Part shown: piece after piece, positions 9,856 through 16,553 of the stretch
How the letters are laid out: each line of letters begins with the position of its first letter
Numbering within the stretch: the stretch's first letter is position 1
Origin: Pontibacter burrus
GTDB taxonomy: Bacteria; Bacteroidota; Bacteroidia; Cytophagales; Hymenobacteraceae
Assembly (NCBI RefSeq): GCF_010686685.1
Contig: NZ_JAAGWD010000011.1
Coordinates: forward strand, 48,832 to 112,831
DNA length: 64,000 nucleotides
Reading direction: 5' to 3'
Notes under the pieces: model-generated
Database searches by the model: none
What the model saw: the letters and a program-made list of their open reading frames with translations, nothing else
Told to the model about the DNA's origin: nothing
Program-made: the position numbers and the translations under genes

Positions 9856-10161
9856 GTGACTAAAGCAGAAGTAATATCAGAGATTGCTGATAAAACAGGG
9901 ATTGATAAGGCTGATGTGCAATCAACTATCGAGGCTTTCTTTAAAGTTGTAAAAGACTCTATGGCTGATGGTAACAACATCTATGTGAGAGGTTTTGGAA
10001 GCTTTGTAAATAAAAAGCGCGCCAAAAAGGTAGCTCGTAACATTTCTAAAAACACTTCGATCATCATCGATGAACATTTTATCCCGAGCTTTAAGCCATC
10101 TAAAACGTTCATTGCCAAGATCAAAAACAGCAAAAAGATTAAAGAACTGGCTCATTCTTAA
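9856..10161 (+). CDS. HU/IHF family DNA-binding protein
   Basis: A 101-residue nucleoid protein that bends DNA as a dimer. It starts at GTG with MTKAEVISEIADKTG; the family core is visible in NIYVRGFGSFVNKKR (the beta-arm base) and SFKPSKTFIAKIK near the C-terminus. The usual arm motif GRNP is replaced by RNISKNT, a variant often found in Bacteroidota paralogues. It lies divergently from mutY; a hup-like gene next to mutY-ssb-gldE-gldD is a familiar arrangement in this phylum. Confidence 0.93.
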   Translation: MTKAEVISEIADKTGIDKADVQSTIEAFFKVVKDSMADGNNIYVRGFGSFVNKKRAKKVARNISKNTSIIIDEHFIPSFKPSKTFIAKIKNSKKIKELAHS

Positions 10162-10169
10162 TTCTTTCG

Positions 10170-10177
10170 TATCTTTG
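10170..10177 (+). promoter_or_regulatory. -7 promoter element for the TPR gene
   Basis: TATCTTTG matches TAnnTTTG and lies 52 bases before the next start codon. The -33 box is not convincing. Confidence 0.45.
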
Positions 10178-10229
10178 CGGACTGAATTCTGATACTTTTA
10201 TCTTTACAACCAACTAAATTTTTATAGAA

Positions 10230-11096
10230 ATGACACGTAACCAGCTTATTATAGTTATAGTGGCCATTGCCCTGATCGCAGGTATTTTCTTTCTGCCAAA
10301 GGTGGTTGTAAACGATAAAGAAGATAAGCTTGCCGCTAACGGTGCCGAAAGCACGCTGCCAGAAGGCCACTCTGCTGATGATGGGCATGACCATGGTACA
10401 GGAACCGGTGCTACAACTTCCGACCCACATACCAAGGCTACACCTGAGCAGCTGATGGAACTGGCAACTATAAGAACCCGCTACAATAAAGCTACCGAAA
10501 CGCAGCAGCGCACACTGCTTGCCGGCGAACTAGCCCAGGCTTATGCTTCGGCTGGTAGATATGATAGCGCCGGTTATTATTTTGAGACCGTAGCACAGGC
10601 AAGACCAGGCGAGCGTGCTTACCGCAGAGCTGGTGATAATTACTTCGAAGCATTTACTTATGCTGCATCGCAGGAGCGTGCTGCAGAACTGGGAACCAAG
10701 GCGCGTGCCATGTATGAGCAGGTGTTAAAAAACAACCCTGCCGACCTGGATGCAAAAACAAACGTAGCCATGACCTATATTGCCAGCTCCAGCCCAATGC
10801 AGGGTGTAACGATGCTGCGCGAAGTAATTGCTGCTGACCCGAACAACCAGAAAGCCCTGTTTAACCTGGGGATACTTTCTATACAGTCTGGGCAGTATGA
10901 TAAAGCGGTTGGGCACTTCCAGAACCTGGTAAAAGCTAACCCGGCACACGTAGAAGGTAATTTCTACCTGGCTGTATCGCTGGCTGAGACCGGGCAGAAT
11001 GAAGAAGCAAAGGCCTTGTTTAACAAGGTGAAAACAATGAGAGATGATCCGGCGCTGGCTGCCTCAGTTGATGAGTACCTGGCCCGACTTCAATAA
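10230..11096 (+). CDS. membrane-anchored tetratricopeptide repeat protein
   Basis: A 288-residue protein. A single membrane helix lies at residues 5-24 (LIIVIVAIALIAGIFFLP), then a His-rich flexible stretch (GHSADDGHDHGTG, about residues 48-61), then TPR-type helical repeats from about residue 70 to the end; ALFNLGILSIQSGQYDKAVG and EGNFYLAVSLAETGQNEEA are the clearest. It probably scaffolds protein contacts at the inner membrane. The His/Asp cluster could bind metal, but that is inference. The tiny gene at 11136 and rng follow in the same direction. Confidence 0.85.
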   Translation: MTRNQLIIVIVAIALIAGIFFLPKVVVNDKEDKLAANGAESTLPEGHSADDGHDHGTGTGATTSDPHTKATPEQLMELATIRTRYNKATETQQRTLLAGELAQAYASAGRYDSAGYYFETVAQARPGERAYRRAGDNYFEAFTYAASQERAAELGTKARAMYEQVLKNNPADLDAKTNVAMTYIASSSPMQGVTMLREVIAADPNNQKALFNLGILSIQSGQYDKAVGHFQNLVKANPAHVEGNFYLAVSLAETGQNEEAKALFNKVKTMRDDPALAASVDEYLARLQ

Positions 11097-11135
11097 TTAA
11101 AAGAGATTATCCACAAATAAAAAAACTCCAAGACT

Positions 11136-11225
11136 ATGCCTTGCGGAAAGAAAAGAAAAAGACATAAGATCGCTACGCACAAGAGAAAGAAGCGCCTGAG
11201 AAAAAACAGACATAAGAAGAAGTAA
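11136..11225 (+). CDS. 29-residue basic ribosome-associated peptide (AURKAIP1/COX24-domain type)
   Basis: The frame starts MPCGKKRKRHKIATHKRKKR and continues with more Lys/Arg/His, ending in three Lys. The length is 29 residues. This is the short protein regularly annotated in Bacteroidota as AURKAIP1/COX24-domain, related to the C-terminal tail of mitochondrial ribosomal protein mS38 and to the small bacterial protein bS22. It lies directly before rng, the usual position. The role is inferred to be in the small ribosomal subunit. It is too short for ordinary gene finders but the sequence is unmistakably non-random: 20 of 29 residues are basic. Confidence 0.85.
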   Translation: MPCGKKRKRHKIATHKRKKRLRKNRHKKK

Positions 11226-11244
11226 TTTCTTCTGCGTTTCAGGG

Positions 11245-11272
11245 AGCCCACTTTGCAACCGCAATGTGGGCT
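11245..11272 (+). terminator. hairpin between the 29-residue gene and rng
   Basis: AGCCCAC (11245-11251) pairs with GTGGGCT (11266-11272), with TGC/GCA pairing inside the loop. The tail (TTGGTCT) is T-poor, so it may be a weak terminator or processing site that sets rng output rather than a full stop. Confidence 0.5.
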
Positions 11273-11306
11273 TTGGTCTATACATCCACTAAATCTTTGA
11301 GAGAAA

Positions 11307-12902
11307 TTGAGTAATGAACTAATCATCAATTCTACTCAGGATGGAGAACGCATTGCACTCTTACAGGATAAACGCTTAGTAGAATACCACTACGAGCGAA
11401 AAGATACCAACTACATTGTTGGCGATATCTTTCTTGGTACTGTAAAGAAAGTAATGCCAGGCCTTAATGCTGCCTTTATTGATATTGGTTACCAGAAAGA
11501 TGCATTCCTGCATTATCATGATCTGGGTGCCAATATTAAAACACTTAATAAGTTTGTTAAGGTAGCACAGACTCAGAAGAACGCAACGCCAAAACTAAAC
11601 CAGTTAAAATTTGAACCAGAGATAGACAAACTGGGCAAAATAGCTGATGTGCTCAAAAAAGGACAGCAGCTGTTGGTGCAGATTGTTAAAGAACCTATCT
11701 CAACAAAAGGGCCACGCCTATCCTGCGAAATTTCCCTTGCAGGTAGATACCTGGTACTCGTGCCGTTTTCAAACACGGTAAGTGTATCTAAAAAAATCGT
11801 TAGTAAAGATGAACGCACCCGTTTAAAACGCCTGATCACGTCGATCAAGCCAGAAAACTTTGGTGTTATCATCCGCACGGTGGCCGAAGGGCGTGATGTG
11901 GCAGAACTCGACAGAGACCTGCGTAACATGCTCACTAACTGGGAAGATGGTTTTAAGACGTTGAAAACAGCAAAGCCTTGCGACAAAGTAATAGGCGAGC
12001 TTGGCCGTTCTTCTTCCATTTTGAGGGATTTGCTAAACGAAAGTTTTGACAATATAGTAGTGGACGATGTCCAGCTCTATGATGAGATCAAAACATACAT
12101 CGGCAGTATTGCACCGGATAAGATAAAGATCCTGAAGCAGTACACCGGCAAAACCAAGACCTTTGAACACTACCACATCGAGAAACAGCTAAAGGCTGCT
12201 TTCGGGAAAACAGTTACAATACCAGGCGGCGGATACCTGGTAATTGAGCACACCGAAGCACTGCATGTAATTGATGTAAACAGTGGGAATAAATCTAATA
12301 CCGAAACCGATCAGGAGGCTACGGCTCTGAACGTAAACATGATGGCAGCCCGCGAAGTGGCCCGCCAACTACGTCTCCGGGATATAGGTGGTATCATAGT
12401 GGTTGACTTTATTGATATGAAGTCGCCGGAAAACCGCCAGAAAGTATATGAGGTTGTAAAGGAAGAATTAAAGAGAGACCGATCAAAATCTACAGTTCTC
12501 CCAATCTCTAAATTTGGCCTGATGCAGATAACGCGTCAGCGTGTAAGGCCGGAACAAAACATTGTAACCGGAGAAGTTTGCCCAACTTGCGGCGGCACCG
12601 GAAAAATATCGGCCAGTATACTGGTAACAGATGAAATTGAAGCAGCTGTAGACGACCTGCTTGTGAGCCACAACCACAAAAACTTAACTATTTACCTGCA
12701 CCCGTTTGTGTACGATTACTATACAAAAGGACTTATTTCGAAACAGGTTAAATGGTTCTTTAAGTATTTCAGGTGGGTGAGCCTCGTAAAAGATACTTCG
12801 CTTGGCATTACCGACTTTAAGGTGATGGATGACCGTGGCGAAGAAATAGAATTGCGCACCGCTTTAGCAGAGGAAAGCATTGTGCAGGAAAAAGAAGATT
12901 AA
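11307..12902 (+). CDS. rng: ribonuclease E/G family endoribonuclease
   Basis: A 531-residue RNase G-type enzyme for rRNA maturation and mRNA decay. An S1 RNA-binding domain lies in residues 35-130 (YIVGDIFLGTVKKVMPGLNA). The catalytic core follows with HVIDVNSG and GIIVVDFIDM, which carry the metal-binding Asp residues, and the Zn-link CPTCGGTG. It lacks the long C-terminal degradosome scaffold of RNase E. Translation begins at TTG (SNELIINS); no in-frame ATG fits better. A bidirectional hairpin closes the gene. Confidence 0.95.
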   Translation: MSNELIINSTQDGERIALLQDKRLVEYHYERKDTNYIVGDIFLGTVKKVMPGLNAAFIDIGYQKDAFLHYHDLGANIKTLNKFVKVAQTQKNATPKLNQLKFEPEIDKLGKIADVLKKGQQLLVQIVKEPISTKGPRLSCEISLAGRYLVLVPFSNTVSVSKKIVSKDERTRLKRLITSIKPENFGVIIRTVAEGRDVAELDRDLRNMLTNWEDGFKTLKTAKPCDKVIGELGRSSSILRDLLNESFDNIVVDDVQLYDEIKTYIGSIAPDKIKILKQYTGKTKTFEHYHIEKQLKAAFGKTVTIPGGGYLVIEHTEALHVIDVNSGNKSNTETDQEATALNVNMMAAREVARQLRLRDIGGIIVVDFIDMKSPENRQKVYEVVKEELKRDRSKSTVLPISKFGLMQITRQRVRPEQNIVTGEVCPTCGGTGKISASILVTDEIEAAVDDLLVSHNHKNLTIYLHPFVYDYYTKGLISKQVKWFFKYFRWVSLVKDTSLGITDFKVMDDRGEEIELRTALAEESIVQEKED

Positions 12903-12909
12903 ACTATAA

Positions 12910-12948
12910 AAGAAGAGCCGCTCAGGATATTTCCAGAGCGGCTCTTTT
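12910..12948. terminator. bidirectional terminator between rng and barrel gene
   Basis: AAGAGCCGCTC (12913-12923) pairs with GAGCGGCTCTT (12936-12946), flanked by A-rich and T-rich sequence, serving both convergent genes. Confidence 0.85.
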
Positions 12949-12968
12949 GAGTTGCTATAGTTTGCAGC

Positions 12969-13640
12969 TTAGAACTTAACGCCAACATCTAATGAAACGC
13001 CGTTGTTCTTAAGGGATATATTTTTATCGCCGAGCAATTTGCTATAGTACTTGTTGTCTATATCAGAAAGGCCGCGGTGGTAGGTAAGGCCTGCAAAAAG
13101 CTTGGTGCTCTCGCCGAACTGAAATTCGGTTCCTCCGCCCAGCATTACTGCCGCCTCAAAAATGTTGAAGCGCTTAGACGTTTTCTCGCCATCAATCACT
13201 TTTCTATCATTTACCTTAGCAGCAACTTTGGTGTTGAGCGAGCCGCCTACCTGGAAGTATAAAATAGTTTGAGGTGCTATTTCGTTGGTAAAGAGCTTAA
13301 GGGTTAATGGCAGTTCTATATACTGGATGGCAATATCGTCCTTACCCTGTGTGTTGATGCTGCTGCCGTTTTCGTCGCGGGTATAGTTATAGCTGATCTC
13401 ACTGCCTTTGCTACGGTACACAAGGCCGGTACTGAAGGCATAATTCTGAGCAAAAAAGTAATCGGCTACCACACCCACACCAAGGCGCAGGTTATTGTTT
13501 TCTTTCTCGAAGTTATACCTATCTTCGGCAATAAAACGGTTGCCCGATATAGTTGGCGATACCATTAAACCTATTTCTACCTGAGCTGCTGCGCCATATC
13601 CGAAGCACAAAAACAGGAATAAAAATGTGAGTTTCTTCAT
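12969..13640 (-). CDS. PorT-like outer-membrane beta-barrel protein
   Basis: A 223-residue protein with a signal peptide (FLFLFLCFGYGAAAQ) followed by alternating amphipathic strands such as YAFSTGLVYRSKGSEISYNY and TKLFAGLTYHRGLSDI. It ends in a strand closing with Phe (GVSLDVGVKF), the usual signal for barrel insertion by BAM. It belongs to the small 8-strand barrels common in Bacteroidota. It is divergent from gldB, with about 75 bases between starts. Function is unknown. Confidence 0.82.
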   Translation of the reverse strand: MKKLTFLFLFLCFGYGAAAQVEIGLMVSPTISGNRFIAEDRYNFEKENNNLRLGVGVVADYFFAQNYAFSTGLVYRSKGSEISYNYTRDENGSSINTQGKDDIAIQYIELPLTLKLFTNEIAPQTILYFQVGGSLNTKVAAKVNDRKVIDGEKTSKRFNIFEAAVMLGGGTEFQFGESTKLFAGLTYHRGLSDIDNKYYSKLLGDKNISLKNNGVSLDVGVKF

Positions 13641-13690
13641 TTGTATAAGTGTTTGTAATGTTCACGTTTCCTTACTACGCAGGAACCTTC

Positions 13691-13698
13691 TATTTTTG
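13691..13698 (+). promoter_or_regulatory. -7 promoter element for gldB
   Basis: TATTTTTG matches TAnnTTTG and lies 18 bases before the gldB ATG, predicting a very short leader. No matching -33 box was found at normal distance. Confidence 0.5.
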
Positions 13699-13715
13699 TA
13701 CAAAAATAAACAGTA

Positions 13716-14708
13716 ATGTCATATAGAATAGTATATATAGCCTTAGTTCTTTTTTTAGTTGGCTGCAGCAGCAATACCTGCGAGATACCAAAAGAGATTG
13801 ACCGCATTCCGATTGAAGTAACTATAGAACGGCTTGAGAAAGACTTTTTTGATATTGAAGACAAACAGGAAGTCAAAAAGTTTCTGAACGAACACCCGCT
13901 TTTTGCTGAAAAGTTTCTGCAGGCCAGTAACTATCCTAACGATTCTATTCTTGTGAATTCCTTGTACGGGCTGGCTACCAATCCGTCGCTCGACTCGCTT
14001 GCACGCCAGGCCATGAAAACCTTTGGCGACATGGAGCAGGAAAAGGAGCAACTGGAAGTAGCGTTTAAGGTTATCAAATATTATTACCCTGATTTCCAGC
14101 CACCACGTGTACAGACATTTGTAACCGGTCTGAGCCAGGATTTAATGGTATCGGATAGTCTGGTGCTGTTTGGGTTGGAGTTCTTTATAGGAAAGGATGC
14201 CCTGTATCGTCCTCAGGTGTATGAGTATATCTTGAATCGTTACGAAAAAGAATACATGGTGCCGGCTGCAATTCTGCTGCTCTCCAATAAGTATAACAAG
14301 ACCAATCTGGCAGACCGCAACATGCTGTCTGAGATGATAAATGCTGGTAAGGCGTACTATTTTGTGCAAACCGCGATGCCGTGCACACCGGAGCATACTA
14401 TAATTGGCTACAGCGATCAGGAAGTTGCTGATATTTACCACAACGAAGGCCGCATTTGGGCTCATTTTATTGAAAAGAGCCTGCTTTATGAAAAGAACCC
14501 TTTCCTGATACAAAAGTATACCGGCGAGCGCCCTAATACACCTGAAATTGATGCGAAAGCGCCAGGTAGGCTCGGTGCCTGGGTAGGTTGGCAGATCGTG
14601 AAGAAGTATATGGAACGTAACCCATCAGTAACACTCCCTGAGCTGATGGCGGAAACGGACTACAAAAAGATTTTTAACGAGTCGAAATATAAACCGGAGA
14701 AGCGCTAA
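13716..14708 (+). CDS. gldB: gliding motility lipoprotein GldB
   Basis: A 330-residue lipoprotein with lipobox LFLVGC (Cys17), then PIEVTIERLEKDFFDI, the family opening. The conserved middle includes YYYPDFQPPRVQTFVTGLSQD and YQLPR-like FFIGKDALYRPQVYEY; a late block reads PGRLGAWVGWQIV. GldB is essential for gliding in F. johnsoniae, where gldC lies directly after it. Here no gldC follows: a glycosyltransferase starts 18 bases downstream. The DUF-type fold resembles zinc-dependent DUF2268 proteins, but no HExxH is present. The assignment rests on sequence pattern and lipobox. Confidence 0.88.
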   Translation: MSYRIVYIALVLFLVGCSSNTCEIPKEIDRIPIEVTIERLEKDFFDIEDKQEVKKFLNEHPLFAEKFLQASNYPNDSILVNSLYGLATNPSLDSLARQAMKTFGDMEQEKEQLEVAFKVIKYYYPDFQPPRVQTFVTGLSQDLMVSDSLVLFGLEFFIGKDALYRPQVYEYILNRYEKEYMVPAAILLLSNKYNKTNLADRNMLSEMINAGKAYYFVQTAMPCTPEHTIIGYSDQEVADIYHNEGRIWAHFIEKSLLYEKNPFLIQKYTGERPNTPEIDAKAPGRLGAWVGWQIVKKYMERNPSVTLPELMAETDYKKIFNESKYKPEKR

Positions 14709-14726
14709 TCCTTTCCGGCTCCCCTG

Positions 14727-15926
14727 ATGCGCATCTCTATCCTTCATCAGCACCACGCTAACCCCGATTGTCCTGCCACGTGCAGGCAATATACCTTTAT
14801 GGAGCAGCTGGCGAAGCGGCATCGCATTACGCTGGTAGCTACCAATGCCTGGCGTGCCTTGCGTATGCAGCGCAACTATAGTTGGGTACCTGATGGTGTA
14901 GAGCTGCATGAATGTAAGGTAGCTTATGCGAACAAAATGGGTGTACTGCCCAGGCTGGTATCGTTTGTGGCTTTTGCGGCTTGTTCTTTTTTTAAACTGA
15001 TGCGCTTGCCTAAAGCAGATGTGATGTGGGCGGTGTCGGTGCCACTGTCGGTGCCTTTTGTTATCGCACAGGTGGCAAGGTTAAGGCGGGTGCCGTGGGT
15101 GTTTGAAGTGCAGGACTTGTGGCCGAGCTTCCCGATAGAGATGGGCGCAGTAAAATATAAGTGGCTGCAGAACCTGCTTTACCGGATGGAGCTATCGCTC
15201 TATAAACAGGCTTCGCACATCATTACCCTCTCACCGGACATGACGGCTTATGTAATTGCCAAAGGCATTGATCCGGCCAAAGTTTCCACTGTTCTGAATG
15301 GCACCGATGTTGAGCAGGCAAGCGCTGTAACAGAAGCTGAAGTAGAAGCTATCCGGGCAAACTATAAGCTGCACGACAAGCAGATTGTATTGTATGCGGG
15401 CACCTATGGCCGTGCGAACGACATCCCAACTATCATGCGAACTATAGAACTGCTGACAAACAACCCAACTATAGTTTTTGTGCTGGCCGGCACTGGTTAC
15501 TACGAGCCGCAACTACAGGCGCTGGCGCAACGCGTACCGAATCTTATCCTGCTTAAGCCTCAACCCCGCGACCATGTTTTTACGCTGTTTAAGCTAGCTG
15601 ATTTGTCGTTGGTGACGTTTAACGACTTGCCTGTGCTGCGCTCTAACTCACCCGCCAAATTTTACGATAGCCTGGCCTGCGGAACACCAGTTATAGTTAC
15701 CAACCCAGGCTGGACGAAAGAATTTGTTGAAAACTATAGTTGTGGCTGGTATACACCTGCAGAACAGCCCGCACTATTAGCGCAAACTATAGCACAGGTG
15801 CTGAGTGAGTCGGAGCAACTTGCAGTAGCAGGAGAGAGGGGCGCAACTATAGCCCGCCAGCTATTCGACAGAAACAAACTAGTGAAGGATGTAGAAACTA
15901 TCCTTAAGCGTGTAGCTGATCAGTAA
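14727..15926 (+). CDS. family 4 glycosyltransferase
   Basis: A 399-residue GT-B enzyme of the WbuB/GT4 type used in surface polysaccharide synthesis. Visible features are an acceptor-side opening ILHQHHANPDCPATC, the block FEVQDLWPSFPIEMG, the donor-domain start QIVLYAGTYGRANDIPT, and NSPAKFYDSLACGTPVIV near residue 310, which binds the nucleotide sugar. It follows gldB by 18 bases and may be cotranscribed. The gene contains six CTATAG words, read in frame either as Thr-Ile or as Asn-Tyr-Ser. It ends 2 bases from the stop of the convergent gene. Confidence 0.9.
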   Translation: MRISILHQHHANPDCPATCRQYTFMEQLAKRHRITLVATNAWRALRMQRNYSWVPDGVELHECKVAYANKMGVLPRLVSFVAFAACSFFKLMRLPKADVMWAVSVPLSVPFVIAQVARLRRVPWVFEVQDLWPSFPIEMGAVKYKWLQNLLYRMELSLYKQASHIITLSPDMTAYVIAKGIDPAKVSTVLNGTDVEQASAVTEAEVEAIRANYKLHDKQIVLYAGTYGRANDIPTIMRTIELLTNNPTIVFVLAGTGYYEPQLQALAQRVPNLILLKPQPRDHVFTLFKLADLSLVTFNDLPVLRSNSPAKFYDSLACGTPVIVTNPGWTKEFVENYSCGWYTPAEQPALLAQTIAQVLSESEQLAVAGERGATIARQLFDRNKLVKDVETILKRVADQ

Positions 15927-15928
15927 GC

Positions 15929-16429
15929 TTATTTAGCGAGTATATCCCGGAGAGAGGCCTTGCCTGCAGGCAGTTGTTTCAGATTATTTACCAATAGCAG
16001 TGCCCTGTCGATGCGAAGCTGGCTACTTTTAACGTCGGCCACATACGTGATGAGGTAACGCTGTTTACCAGGCGGTAGTAACTCAAACATGCGCTTCCCT
16101 TCATCATCTTGTGCGAATAGTTCGGCTAACTCTTCCGGAATATTTACCCCAAACTCACTGTTGTCTGGCTTCAGCCTCACCCGTACTTCATCGCCCGGTT
16201 TTAAATTCAATTGCTTTAACCGTGCATTGTTGATACTGATGTAGCCGCTTCCTCCACCCAAGGCCACTAACCCACCCTGGAAAGTTAGCTTATCATTTAA
16301 GGTGCAGAGTAGTCTTATCTTAAACTTACCGCCTAACTGCTGTACCACATCTGGCAGCACTTCAATATAAGGTCCCGGCAGGTGCGGAAGCTTACTGATG
16401 CGGGTGCTATAGTTTATAGTTGGGTGCAT
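15929..16429 (-). CDS. DUF1905 / YdeI-OmpD-associated family protein
   Basis: A 166-residue protein with an N-terminal DUF1905 beta-barrel domain (about residues 30-115; GGSGYISINNARLKQLNLKPGDEVRVRL) and a C-terminal YdeI/OmdA segment (FELLPPGKQRYLITYVADVK). These are small cytoplasmic proteins, sometimes linked to bacteriocin or peptide resistance, without a proven activity. The gene is convergent with the GT4 gene and divergent from the large barrel gene. Two copies of the AACTATA-type word lie in its first codons. Confidence 0.8.
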   Translation of the reverse strand: MHPTINYSTRISKLPHLPGPYIEVLPDVVQQLGGKFKIRLLCTLNDKLTFQGGLVALGGGSGYISINNARLKQLNLKPGDEVRVRLKPDNSEFGVNIPEELAELFAQDDEGKRMFELLPPGKQRYLITYVADVKSSQLRIDRALLLVNNLKQLPAGKASLRDILAK

Positions 16430-16553
16430 GTAGGTCGGATGATACTGTCATAAAAGCTCATAAAAATATGCAGTTTATCCTATATTTATAAACCTAAATT
16501 CATATCTTGAAGCGAAATGGTGCTAATTAAGTACCATACGCTAAAGTTTACCT

